Origin: a virus
DNA length: 48,742 nt
IMG/VR virus record: IMGVR_UViG_3300021093_000117
Coordinates: 1-48,742 of that record
Strand: one strand, 5' to 3'
How positions within the stretch are numbered: the first letter of the stretch is position 1; each line of letters begins with the position of its first letter. The notes beneath the pieces were generated by a model that was not told where the DNA came from, did no database searches, and was given only the letters and a program-made list of their open reading frames with translations. The position numbers and the translations under genes are program-made. Shown in pieces: positions 17,897 through 26,719 of this stretch.

Positions 17897-20689
17897 ATGA
17901 TATCACAAGAAGAAATTGAACAATTTCTTCAGGGAAATGATCCTGAAGAATTCATCGTATCGGTAGAATACGATTACTTATCCGACAAGATTTTTAAAAT
18001 TAAAGAAGTTCCTGAAAAAGGAAAACAGATCCAACGAGATACATTGATATCTTTTGCTTGGGTAGGAGATCTACGTAATCTTAACTTCTATTCAAAATCC
18101 AAAGCATTACAAAAAGAAGCCATGACAAAACATGGTATTATTATAGAAAAACTACGAACTGATGGTAATGATCGTTTAGAACGTGGTTTAACATTTCTTG
18201 TTAAGTCCATGAAAGGTTATAGAAACCTGATTCAGTTCTTTAGAGAAGGTGGGGTAGATCCTTGGGGTGAAAATGTAAGAGACCTCATCATGGTATTACC
18301 TCCCGTTGAACAATACCTCATCTCAAAAGAAAAAAGATTATTCAAAGGTTTTGAGGAATACAACGACATTACGAGGATGGTATTTGACCTTGAGACGACC
18401 TCACTTGAGCCCAAGGATGGTCGTATCTTCATGATCGGAATCAAAACAAACAAAGGATTCAAAAAAGTTATTGAGTGTACCAACGAAGACGAAGAACGTA
18501 GAGGTATTACGGAGTTCTTTAATATTATTGAGGAACAAAAACCTTCCATTCTTTCAGGGTACAACTCATTTAACTTTGACTGGTATTGGATTTATGAAAG
18601 ATGTAAAATTTTAAATCTTGATATTAAACGAGTTGCAAAATCTCTTAACACTGAGAAATCTATTTCACAAAAAGAGTCAATGTTGAAACTTGCAAACGAG
18701 GTAGAGAAATTCACTCAAACTCAAATGTGGGGTTACAATATTATTGATATTCTACATTCAGTTAGAAGAGCTCAGGCGATTAACTCAAACATCAAAGAAG
18801 CTGGTTTGAAGTATATTACCAAATATATTGAGGCTGAGGCTACTGATCGTATTTATGTTGAGCATAACAAAATTGGGTCAATGTATCGTGAGAAAGAAGA
18901 GTATTGGTTAAATATTGAAAATGGTAAATATAAAAAAGTTGGGGTAGACCCAAAGATTGATGATATCTGTGGTAGACATTCTAAAGTGTATATCAAAACA
19001 ACTGGGGACGACATTATTGAGCGTTATCTTGACGATGACTTGGAAGAAACTCTATTGGTTGATGAAGAATTCAACCAAGGTTCATTCTTGTTGGCATCAC
19101 TTCTTCCAACAACATATGAAAGAGTTTCAACGATGGGTACTGCAACATTATGGAAAATGTTGATGTTAGCTTGGTCTTATAAACATGGACTTGCAATTCC
19201 TTCTAAAAACGACAAAGGGAACTTCGTAGGAGGACTTTCTCGTCTAATTCGAACAGGATACTCAAAGAATGTATTAAAACTTGACTACTCGTCTCTATAC
19301 CCGTGTATTCAGTTGGTACATGATGTATTCCCCGAGTGTGATGTCACAGGTGCGATGAAAGGTTTACTATCCTACTTCCGTAACACTCGTATCAAATACA
19401 AACAATTATCTGAGGAATATGCGACTATTGACAAAAAGAAATCAACTTCTTATGACCGTAAACAATTACCAATTAAGATTTTCATCAACTCGATGTTCGG
19501 TGCGTTGTCAGCTCCACAAGTTTTTCATTGGGGTGACATGGATAAAGGTGAGATGATTACTTGTACAGGTCGTCAGTATCTTCGTATGATGATTAATTTC
19601 TTTATGGATCGTGGTTATACACCTTTGGTAATGGACACGGACGGTATTAACTTCTCGGTTCCTGAAAGGGTAGAGGAAAGAAAGTATGTTGGTAAAGGTC
19701 TGAATTGGAAAGTTGTTGAGGGTAAAGAATATGTAGGTGAAGAAGCTGATGTGATGGAGTTTAACGATCTTGCGATGAGGGGTGAGATGGCTCTTGATAC
19801 TGATGGTCAATGGCCGGCGTGTATTAACTTGTCACGTAAGAACTACGCTCTTATCACTGCAAAAGGTAAAATCAAACTTACAGGAAACTCAATTAAATCT
19901 AAAAAAATGCCAATCTATATTGAAAAGTTCTTGGATAAAGGTATTAAATTACTCCTTGATGGTAAAGGACAAGAGTTTGTTGAATGGTATTACGAGTATG
20001 TACAACAAATTTTTGACTTACAAATTCCTTTGATGGATATTGCAAACAAGGCAAAAGTAAAACAAAGTATTGATGACTACATTATTCGTAGTAAACAAAC
20101 AACAAGGGCAGGAAGTTTAATGTCAAGACAAGCACATATGGAACTTGCAATTAAGGAAGGACTTAATGTAAATCTTGGTGATGTAATCTTTTATGTTAAC
20201 AACGGAACTAAAGCTTCACACGGAGATGTTCAAAAAGTTAACAAACCAAAAAAAGGTTGGTCACAAGAACATATTGATATTTACGGTGGGACTATTCCTG
20301 AAAACTTAGATTCTATAATTCAGTTAAATTGTTACCGTATTGATCCTTCGGATTTAGAAAATAACCCAACAATGAAAGGTCAGTATAATATCCAAAGAGC
20401 AATTGCAACTTTCAATAAAAGAGTGGAGCCATTACTTGTTGTATTCAAACAAGAAGTGAGAAATGGATTATTGGTTAAGAATCCTGAGGACAGACCTTTC
20501 TTCACTAAAGGACAATGTGAACTAATAAATGGACAACCTTTTGATGAGGGTGATCAAGATAAGTTAGAAGATGTGATGGAAATCTCACCTGAAGAAATGT
20601 CGTTTTGGAATAGGGTCCAAATAAGTCCATTTCATATGTATGAATTAGCTGAAGGCTCTATGAACAAGTACTTACCTATGACAGTTTGA
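17897..20689 (+). CDS. gp43: Family B DNA polymerase (T4 gp43-like)
   Basis: The 930-residue replicative polymerase is close in length to T4 gp43 (898). The N-terminal domain is followed by a 3'-5' exonuclease domain with DLETTSLEP (Asp164, Glu166) and the Exo II motif YNSFNFDW. The polymerase domain has motif A LDYSSLYP (Asp463), motif B KIFINSMFGALS (Lys527) and motif C MDTDGINFS (Asp580, Asp582). Motif C reads DTDG where the family usually has DTDS, a conservative departure that keeps both metal ligands. The thumb lies in the last 250 residues. The ATG at 17897 follows an A-rich leader without a Shine-Dalgarno sequence. It has its own promoter and converges with the leftward gene block, overlapping its last gene by 14 bases. 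The stop is TGA. Confidence 0.95.
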   Translation: MISQEEIEQFLQGNDPEEFIVSVEYDYLSDKIFKIKEVPEKGKQIQRDTLISFAWVGDLRNLNFYSKSKALQKEAMTKHGIIIEKLRTDGNDRLERGLTFLVKSMKGYRNLIQFFREGGVDPWGENVRDLIMVLPPVEQYLISKEKRLFKGFEEYNDITRMVFDLETTSLEPKDGRIFMIGIKTNKGFKKVIECTNEDEERRGITEFFNIIEEQKPSILSGYNSFNFDWYWIYERCKILNLDIKRVAKSLNTEKSISQKESMLKLANEVEKFTQTQMWGYNIIDILHSVRRAQAINSNIKEAGLKYITKYIEAEATDRIYVEHNKIGSMYREKEEYWLNIENGKYKKVGVDPKIDDICGRHSKVYIKTTGDDIIERYLDDDLEETLLVDEEFNQGSFLLASLLPTTYERVSTMGTATLWKMLMLAWSYKHGLAIPSKNDKGNFVGGLSRLIRTGYSKNVLKLDYSSLYPCIQLVHDVFPECDVTGAMKGLLSYFRNTRIKYKQLSEEYATIDKKKSTSYDRKQLPIKIFINSMFGALSAPQVFHWGDMDKGEMITCTGRQYLRMMINFFMDRGYTPLVMDTDGINFSVPERVEERKYVGKGLNWKVVEGKEYVGEEADVMEFNDLAMRGEMALDTDGQWPACINLSRKNYALITAKGKIKLTGNSIKSKKMPIYIEKFLDKGIKLLLDGKGQEFVEWYYEYVQQIFDLQIPLMDIANKAKVKQSIDDYIIRSKQTTRAGSLMSRQAHMELAIKEGLNVNLGDVIFYVNNGTKASHGDVQKVNKPKKGWSQEHIDIYGGTIPENLDSIIQLNCYRIDPSDLENNPTMKGQYNIQRAIATFNKRVEPLLVVFKQEVRNGLLVKNPEDRPFFTKGQCELINGQPFDEGDQDKLEDVMEISPEEMSFWNRVQISPFHMYELAEGSMNKYLPMTV

Positions 20690-21026
20690 TCCCGTCAGAA
20701 GAAATAATATACCAATGTTGCTGAACAAATTGAAATTGCACACAAGCCCCTTTTTCAATTGTTAGTTCGTCCCATTCTTGATCTACCAATCCAAAATCTG
20801 GTTTAATTATGACTGTTGTTAATGATTTTACCGTAACCTTATCATTAACTGATGAATTTAATGTAACTTCACATAAATCAACGTTTAAAACAACAACTAA
20901 GTTTTCGGTTCCTGTGGTATAGGAAGAAGATTCCACTATGACTGAAGAATTCTTTTTATCTATCTTATGATGGATAACTTTTTGAGTTTGTATTTTAATA
21001 ATGTCTTTACGATTAGTTTTTGTCAT
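20676..21026 (-). CDS. Small hypothetical protein, possibly virion-associated
   Basis: This 116-residue protein is beta-rich after a basic N-terminus (MTKTNRKDIIKIQTQKVIHH). The C-terminal half alternates strands and turns (VNDKVTVKSLTTVIIKPD, GACVQFQFVQQHWYIISSDG), which suits a small sandwich fold such as those of decoration or fibre proteins. Its ATG overlaps the stop of the neck-like gene in an ATGA arrangement, so the two are translationally coupled and may act together at the head-tail junction. Its TAG stop lies inside the 3' end of the converging polymerase gene. I do not recognise the family. Confidence 0.6.
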   Translation of the reverse strand: MTKTNRKDIIKIQTQKVIHHKIDKKNSSVIVESSSYTTGTENLVVVLNVDLCEVTLNSSVNDKVTVKSLTTVIIKPDFGLVDQEWDELTIEKGACVQFQFVQQHWYIISSDGIKLS

Positions 21027-22147
21027 ATAACATAAATTTGTCTTGGCATTGGTCTGAACTTCAAAGTTTTGTTCAAATTTTCAGCTAAAAGAGCTTCTCG
21101 TTCTAATACTTTATCTGGTCTTAATCTTGTCAAACTTCCTTCAGCACCTGTTAACTGCTCAATTAACTTCAATTTTTCGTCTTTTCCTTCGGTGGCTAAC
21201 GTAGTATATTCCATAGTTAAGTCACCATCAGGGGTTTTCAAGTTACCACTAAATTTACCCCTTACTTTTGATAAAGTTTCTTTACAAGATGCAATGAAAT
21301 ATTTCCTTACCCATTGTTGTGCGGGATTATTTAAATCATCCCAACTAAGTTTTTCAAAAGGAACTTCAGAGGGATCTTTAATTATATCAGGATTATCTCT
21401 TCTACATTTGTCTTTGTCTCCATCGGTTGTATCATAATACCAATACCAAACTTTCCCCCTCATTAAAGTCGCGTTACCGAAGTCAAATTTACCTCCCGGT
21501 GTATTCATCAAGTGAACAGCTTTCTTTCCGTCAGGTAGTGCGGTAACTCTATAAGTTAAGTCACCAGCAATAATTCTTCTTTGGATGTTAATTTCTTGCA
21601 TTCTCAATAACATATCAAATGCCGGCATCAAAAAGTAACTTCCTGAAACATTACCTACTTGAGCGTACCCTGCCGGACCTGAGATACCTCCCCCAGCAAT
21701 ACCACCAAAAGCCCATGGATCAAATAACATATTATTTAATTCCGCAGGACTAAACCAAAGTAATTCATTTAATTCTCTATTAGCAGGAATCTCATAGATT
21801 TGGCGGCCCCTTTCTAATTGTATGTAATCTTTCTTTAATACCCAATCACCCCCTGTTTGTAGACCTGCAATCTTTGAATATGCATAGGTGTACCTTGTTT
21901 CAAAATCTAAACTTTTAGTAAGGAACGCTCTTGATAATGATTGTGTCTCAACATTCAACCCCCAAAGATTAGTCCAATTTGATTCTATTAACCAATTTTG
22001 TATAAACTCGGAATAATCATCAATCGAAAATTCCAATAGAGTATCCATTTGTTCATCTTCTAACTCTATTGATCTCAACGGTGCACCTAAGACATGCCTC
22101 ACTTTTTGATATAGCTTAGTTCTATCAGGTTCATTAATAATTGACAT
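21023..22147 (-). CDS. Neck protein candidate (T4 gp13-like)
   Basis: I choose the ATG at 22147 (MSIINEPDRTKLYQKVRHVLG), giving 374 residues. A frame start at 22240 would run back into the previous gene and across its promoter-like box. The N-terminus has the helical head-completion pattern (LGAPLRSIELEDEQMDTLLE, then IDDYSEFIQNWLIES) seen in gp13-type neck proteins. A Gly-rich loop follows (GGIAGGGISGPAGY), and the last third is helical (KYFIASCKETLSKVRGKF, DKVLEREALLAENL). T4 gp13 joins the filled head to the tail. Here the gene is on the opposite strand from the other tail genes. A TATTTATA box on its strand ends 13 bases before the ATG. The stop is TGA. Confidence 0.5.
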   Translation of the reverse strand: MSIINEPDRTKLYQKVRHVLGAPLRSIELEDEQMDTLLEFSIDDYSEFIQNWLIESNWTNLWGLNVETQSLSRAFLTKSLDFETRYTYAYSKIAGLQTGGDWVLKKDYIQLERGRQIYEIPANRELNELLWFSPAELNNMLFDPWAFGGIAGGGISGPAGYAQVGNVSGSYFLMPAFDMLLRMQEINIQRRIIAGDLTYRVTALPDGKKAVHLMNTPGGKFDFGNATLMRGKVWYWYYDTTDGDKDKCRRDNPDIIKDPSEVPFEKLSWDDLNNPAQQWVRKYFIASCKETLSKVRGKFSGNLKTPDGDLTMEYTTLATEGKDEKLKLIEQLTGAEGSLTRLRPDKVLEREALLAENLNKTLKFRPMPRQIYVI

Positions 22148-22160
22148 ATTGGTTTTTATA

Positions 22161-22168
22161 TATAAATA
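22161..22168 (-). promoter_or_regulatory. TATTTATA late-type box (leftward)
   Basis: On the coding strand of the neck candidate, thirteen bases before its ATG. This supports the 22147 start. Confidence 0.45.
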
Positions 22169-22169
22169 T

Positions 22170-24362
22170 TTATTGGTCACAAATAATTTTATTTCTATCT
22201 TTTTTCGGCACATTATTAACAACGCCAACAACCTTACCATTTCCTTGATATCTGTAAACTTTTAAATTATCTATGTTTGGTTTTATTCTAAATCTTATAG
22301 ATAATCTTTTTTCTAAACATCCTCTTTGCCCTTTGTTTGACCAATAAAGATCAATATTTTCTATTGGTACTATAAGATTATTTTCGTATATAATTCCTGC
22401 AATTTGTGATTTTACCTTTTGTAAATAAGAAATTGCGTTTTTATTTTCGGTTAACCAAACATATATCCTATTAATAAGTTCATTATACAAACTAAGATAT
22501 TCTTTTTTGTGAATTTTCAAATTACTTTCTTTGAAAATGGAAAAAAATTCAGAAAGATAACTATCAATAAAAGGATCCATTTTCTTAACTTCAAAATTAG
22601 ATTTTCCTGAAAAAATTAAATTACCTTCCTCATCATATAAATCATTTTTACTTTCTAAATCTGATTTAATATAGTACGAACCTTTCCTAAATGAATTGTA
22701 CAAACAACTTGTTATTTGAAAAAAGAAAAAATCTAAACTTAGTTTTTCACTTTTAACGGATTGAAGTGTCTCAAAAAATTTTTGTTTTTGATCGTCTGAA
22801 CATCTATAGTTAAGTTGGAGTTTTGTTGGTTTGTATAAAAAATCGTCCCCCTCAAAACTTTTTTCATATTCTTGATGTGAAAGGGATCTTACGTATGAAA
22901 CTAATTCATCTATAGTATCAGGAACAACTGAAGTTTTTTTCAAAGATTTTATAATTTTAGATTTCTGATACGGGTCAATTTTTTGGGAGACGATAAAATC
23001 TGAAATTAACTCTAAAAAGTTTTTGGTTTTTTCTTCGTTTACTAACGAAAGATCAACAATAATTGGAAAACTACCTACGACTTTTTTTTCAAAAAATTTA
23101 TCAAGTACTAATATGGATCTTTCTAAACTTTGAATTATTGATCGGTCAGTCAAATTATCTCTATACTCTTGTAACTTACAAAATGGTGAATCTTTTATAT
23201 TTTGAGAATGTGCGTAGTCACATAAGTAATCTATTTTTGAATTTGTTCTTACCGCAATTTCATTTATTGTGGTTTTACTTTTTTTTTTAGATTGGTAGAG
23301 CTGATTTACAAACTCCCAATTTACTGATGACCAAAAATTTTTAACGTATTGGTCTCTTTTATTTTTATATCTCAGGTAGTATGCGTGCTCCCAAACATCT
23401 AATCCTAAAATAGGAAACCCACCCTTTTCAACCACATCCATCATAGGATTGTCTTGATTTGGTGTCGACATAATTTTTAAATTTCCGTTTTTCAAAACGA
23501 TCAACCAAACCCATCCCGATCCAAATCTATCTAAAGCAACTTGATTAAATTCATCCTTCAAATTCTTTAAACTACCAAATTGACTATTAATTTTTTTTAA
23601 AATTTCTCCTTTCGGTACTTGTTTTGTTGGGGATAACATTTTCCAAAACAATGCATGATTAAACGCCCCACCTGCGTTGTTTCTTATTTTGTCATTATAT
23701 TTTCCTACCTTTAAAATTATTTCTTCTAAATCTAAATCTCCATAGTTTTTTTCAGATAAAGCGTCATTTAATTTTTTAACATAACCTTTGTAATGTTTGT
23801 TATAATGAACATCCATTGTCATTGGGTCAACAAATCTTTTAATTGCTGAATATGAATATGGTAATTTTTCTATACCAATTTTTTTCATTTCGGTTATAAA
23901 ACCTTCATGAATCGATTGTTTTTCATTTATTAAAATATTCTCGTTCAGTTTGTTAACTTTGTTTTCAAAAACGTAATTCTCATACATCATCTCCTCTTGT
24001 TGGGGATTTTCCTTTTCAAACATTTTAACTAATCTTCCTGCAAAGGCATTTGCCTCGTCTTCATTTCTTCCGCCAATGTTTGGTCCGTGTTTTCTATTTA
24101 GAATTGTCCTCTGATGTTCATGAACCCACTCGTGTGATAAAGTTCTTAAAATATCTCGGTTCATTCGATTCTTAGTTAAAATTTTTATTTTATCGTCCAT
24201 TCTACTTCCAGTAGTCATTTCACCATATCGTTCACCTAAAAATTCGATTGTGACATCATTTTTTAAGGTAAATTCTTTGTTTAAAAATTTTATAAAAGAA
24301 TTGATCAATGATTTATCATTATCAGATAAACCCGAATTTACGTATTTTACAGTAACTTTCAT
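22170..24362 (-). CDS. Zincin-like metalloprotease + Mn-type superoxide dismutase + unknown C-terminal domain fusion
   Basis: One uninterrupted 730-codon frame. Residues 1-130 hold a zinc-protease motif, SHEWVHEHQ (His77-Glu78-x-x-His81), with EDEANAFAGR at 101-110 offering a third glutamate ligand. Residues 162-357 are a complete Fe/Mn superoxide dismutase: LPYSYSAIKRFVDPMTMDVHY (His186), GGAFNHALFWKML (His236), LDRFGSGWVWLIV, and LGLDVWEHAYYL (Asp322, His326), so all four metal ligands are present. Gly231-Gly232 before the second ligand and Gln303 in STPNQDNPMM are Mn-type features. Residues 370-730 are a helix-rich domain that I do not recognise. SOD converts superoxide to peroxide and oxygen. 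The protein has no signal peptide. It starts 25 bases after the SNF2 gene and precedes the neck gene, so it may be packaged in or attached to the virion, which is inference. Confidence 0.85.
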   Translation of the reverse strand: MKVTVKYVNSGLSDNDKSLINSFIKFLNKEFTLKNDVTIEFLGERYGEMTTGSRMDDKIKILTKNRMNRDILRTLSHEWVHEHQRTILNRKHGPNIGGRNEDEANAFAGRLVKMFEKENPQQEEMMYENYVFENKVNKLNENILINEKQSIHEGFITEMKKIGIEKLPYSYSAIKRFVDPMTMDVHYNKHYKGYVKKLNDALSEKNYGDLDLEEIILKVGKYNDKIRNNAGGAFNHALFWKMLSPTKQVPKGEILKKINSQFGSLKNLKDEFNQVALDRFGSGWVWLIVLKNGNLKIMSTPNQDNPMMDVVEKGGFPILGLDVWEHAYYLRYKNKRDQYVKNFWSSVNWEFVNQLYQSKKKSKTTINEIAVRTNSKIDYLCDYAHSQNIKDSPFCKLQEYRDNLTDRSIIQSLERSILVLDKFFEKKVVGSFPIIVDLSLVNEEKTKNFLELISDFIVSQKIDPYQKSKIIKSLKKTSVVPDTIDELVSYVRSLSHQEYEKSFEGDDFLYKPTKLQLNYRCSDDQKQKFFETLQSVKSEKLSLDFFFFQITSCLYNSFRKGSYYIKSDLESKNDLYDEEGNLIFSGKSNFEVKKMDPFIDSYLSEFFSIFKESNLKIHKKEYLSLYNELINRIYVWLTENKNAISYLQKVKSQIAGIIYENNLIVPIENIDLYWSNKGQRGCLEKRLSIRFRIKPNIDNLKVYRYQGNGKVVGVVNNVPKKDRNKIICDQ

Positions 24363-24366
24363 TACT

Positions 24367-24374
24367 GATAAATA
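24367..24374 (-). promoter_or_regulatory. TATTTATC late-type box (leftward)
   Basis: On the coding strand of the SOD fusion gene, four bases before its ATG. Confidence 0.35.
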
Positions 24375-24387
24375 GTTTAAAAAAAGA

Positions 24388-26151
24388 TTATTTTTTTTTG
24401 TTAATTAGATTTAGTATTTCTTCCAACGTATCTCCGAGTTCTTCTTGAGGTTCGTCACCCATCACGGTATTGATGATTTTCTTTTTCTTATTTAAGATGT
24501 CATAAATTGCACCTTCGATTGTATTTTCAAATAAAGGATAATAAACCAACACGTTTGATTTTTGTCCATATCTGTAAGCCCTATCTTCTGCTTGTGCATG
24601 TTCAGCGGGAACAAAAGATAAATCGTTCATAATAACAACCTCAGCCGATGTTAGTGTTAAACCAACACCAGCAGCTTTCAAGTTACCAACAAAAACTTTG
24701 ATTTTTTCATCGGTTTGAAATGAATCAACGGATTGTTGTCTCATTGCATTTGAACAACTTCCATCAAGATAGACCGCTTGTTTTCCAAAATGTTGATAAA
24801 TTGTTTGTAGAGTATCTGTAAAATTAGTGAATATGATTACTTTTTTTCCTTGTTCTAAAATGTTTTCAGCAAATTCAATTGTTTGTTTTACTTTTTCGTT
24901 TGCAATTACTTTTCTAACTTTCATTAATTTAGAAAATTGTATTGTAAGAGATTGAGATTCTTCGGTTTTATTTTCATACCAATCATAATACTCACCCATA
25001 AGATTTTCATATTCTGTGGATTTTAAACGTAAATAAACAGGAGTAATAATTTTATCAGGAAGATCTAATACATTTTCTTTTAATCTTCTCAACACTTGTT
25101 TTGATGTTCGGTCACGTAGTTCTTCTAAATTTGACGCACCTGTTACATTCCAAACTTTTCTTTTTCCTGCAATGAATTGATATCCTTGGCAATATCTTAT
25201 AGCATACGCCATCCAATTTTGAGCGACAGAATTTTCTATTATACTTAATAAATTGTAATAGTTCATTGGTCGTGATGTCATCGGAGTTCCAGTTAATAAC
25301 CAAACTCTTTTAACTTTTTTTACAAAACTATTTATTATTTTTGTTCTTTGAGCTTGTACGTTAGAAATCATATGTGCCTCATCCAAAATCACTAAATCAA
25401 AATTGGATTGTTCTAACAATGAACTTTCTTTGTCTTTAGAATTGTGGAAATTTTTTAATATATCATAATTTACAATTACAAAATCAGAATCGACAGAATA
25501 TTTTTTTCCCTCACAAATAAAAGTAGGCCTGTTTGAATAGTTCTCAATTTCTCTTTGCCAATTAATTTTTAATGATGCGGGACAAACAATTAATATTTTT
25601 TTTGCCCCTGTCTCTAAAGCTGCAATAATTGTTGAGGTAGTTTTACCAAGTCCCATGTCGTCGGCTAAAATAAATCTTTTAGATCCTACTAACTTTTCTA
25701 TGGCTTCTTTTTGGTGTGAAAGTGGCGGTCTATGATTATATTTAGAGTAATCAATTTCAACTTTATCAACAGAGTGAGATTTTATAAGAGCTGATTTTGG
25801 TATCCAAAATTCACTCAACACATCTTTTTCAAAGAACTTAGCCCAAACGTGATAGGATTTTTCTTTTTCTACTAACAATTTCTCAATGAATATTTTTTCA
25901 GGAGTTTGGAACAGGTATTTTTCTTCTGCAAACTTTTCAGCAAAATATGTATCTAACTCAACCCATTTTCTTGCAACTTTGGGTGTTGTGTCAAAATAAT
26001 TTATTACATAGTCCGCTTGAGTTCTTGTAGGAAAAAACTTTTTAGAAGTATCCTTTTTGTTTTTTAAAAAAATAATATAGTTGTTTGCACCTGAATACGA
26101 ATCAAGTAACTCCAAAGCTTTGTGTTCTAATAAAGATTTAGTAGTTGTCAA
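24388..26151 (-). CDS. SNF2-family DNA helicase/ATPase
   Basis: The 587-residue protein starts at TTG 26151 (TTGACAACTAC) because no ATG precedes the conserved part. An N-terminal region of 140 residues is followed by Walker A DDMGLGKTTS (167-172), VCPASLKINW (Ia), a DEAH box in VILDEAHMIS (257-260) and LTGTPM (III). The second RecA domain has VIIFTNFTDTLQTIY, DGSCSNAMRQQSVDSF, AAGVGLTLTSAEVVIMND and an AEDRAYRYGQ arginine-finger motif. The order and sequences are those of SNF2 enzymes (SMARCAL1/RapA-like annealing or remodelling helicases). In phages such enzymes may remodel forks or recombination intermediates. It leads a leftward operon with the SOD fusion. Confidence 0.9.
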   Translation of the reverse strand: MTTTKSLLEHKALELLDSYSGANNYIIFLKNKKDTSKKFFPTRTQADYVINYFDTTPKVARKWVELDTYFAEKFAEEKYLFQTPEKIFIEKLLVEKEKSYHVWAKFFEKDVLSEFWIPKSALIKSHSVDKVEIDYSKYNHRPPLSHQKEAIEKLVGSKRFILADDMGLGKTTSTIIAALETGAKKILIVCPASLKINWQREIENYSNRPTFICEGKKYSVDSDFVIVNYDILKNFHNSKDKESSLLEQSNFDLVILDEAHMISNVQAQRTKIINSFVKKVKRVWLLTGTPMTSRPMNYYNLLSIIENSVAQNWMAYAIRYCQGYQFIAGKRKVWNVTGASNLEELRDRTSKQVLRRLKENVLDLPDKIITPVYLRLKSTEYENLMGEYYDWYENKTEESQSLTIQFSKLMKVRKVIANEKVKQTIEFAENILEQGKKVIIFTNFTDTLQTIYQHFGKQAVYLDGSCSNAMRQQSVDSFQTDEKIKVFVGNLKAAGVGLTLTSAEVVIMNDLSFVPAEHAQAEDRAYRYGQKSNVLVYYPLFENTIEGAIYDILNKKKKIINTVMGDEPQEELGDTLEEILNLINKKK

Positions 26152-26184
26152 ATCTTTTTTATATAAAAATACTACAATTTTTAA

Positions 26185-26192
26185 TATTTATC
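26185..26192 (+). promoter_or_regulatory. TATTTATC late-type box
   Basis: In the 55-base divergent region, fourteen bases before the neck-type gene. Confidence 0.45.
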
Positions 26193-26206
26193 AATAAAAA
26201 CAACAA

Positions 26207-26719
26207 ATGAACAACAAAGTTCCTATAACTAGATTGGGTAAATTTTTTGGAGATAAAGATTTCCAATTAGAGATCTCGATTGGTCAAGAGTGGTTACTTG
26301 GTGACATGAACTATACTTGTGTACTTTATAGAATTGATAGAAACAGAATAAAAATTGATGATGTTTATGGTGAAACGTTAGAAGACGGTGTTACTTTCTT
26401 ACCACCCGTTGAGTTCAATGCTTATGTCGCAATTACTGCACCGACAAATAGTTTTTTAGGTAGTACCAAAATGGATCAAGTTGAACCTGGAAATATTACT
26501 ATGTCTGTTTATTTGAAAACATTGGAAGATTTGAATATTGATATAAACTATGGAGATTATGTTGGGTACTATGATACTGAAAATTTTGTTAGGTATTATT
26601 CAGTCGTAAACGATGGTAGGGTTACATCTGACATAAAACATACTTATAAAGGTTACAAACCTTTTTATAGAACAATAATCGCGGCACCTGTAGGTCCAAA
26701 TGAATTTAGAGGAATATAA
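26207..26719 (+). CDS. Neck/head-tail joining protein candidate
   Basis: This 170-residue, beta-rich protein (FQLEISIGQEWLLGDMNYTC, RNRIKIDDVYGE, NAYVAITAPTNSFLGSTKMD) has no enzymatic motif. It begins 14 bases after a TATTTATC box in a short divergent region facing the SNF2 gene. Its TAATG stop overlaps the next gene, which fits coupled virion genes. Order before the sheath suggests a neck or tail-terminator role comparable with T4 gp14 or gp15, but I cannot assign it to a family. Confidence 0.5.
   Translation: MNNKVPITRLGKFFGDKDFQLEISIGQEWLLGDMNYTCVLYRIDRNRIKIDDVYGETLEDGVTFLPPVEFNAYVAITAPTNSFLGSTKMDQVEPGNITMSVYLKTLEDLNIDINYGDYVGYYDTENFVRYYSVVNDGRVTSDIKHTYKGYKPFYRTIIAAPVGPNEFRGI

Noticed and set aside
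17695-17919. A 74-residue frame overlapping the protease-domain gene end and the polymerase start
   Set aside because: It crosses the promoter region and is out of frame with two well-supported genes. It reads as a shadow.
22148-22240. Upstream start of the neck candidate at 22240
   Set aside because: It would overlap the end of the SOD fusion gene and its own TATTTATA box, and the added residues look like a translated leader.
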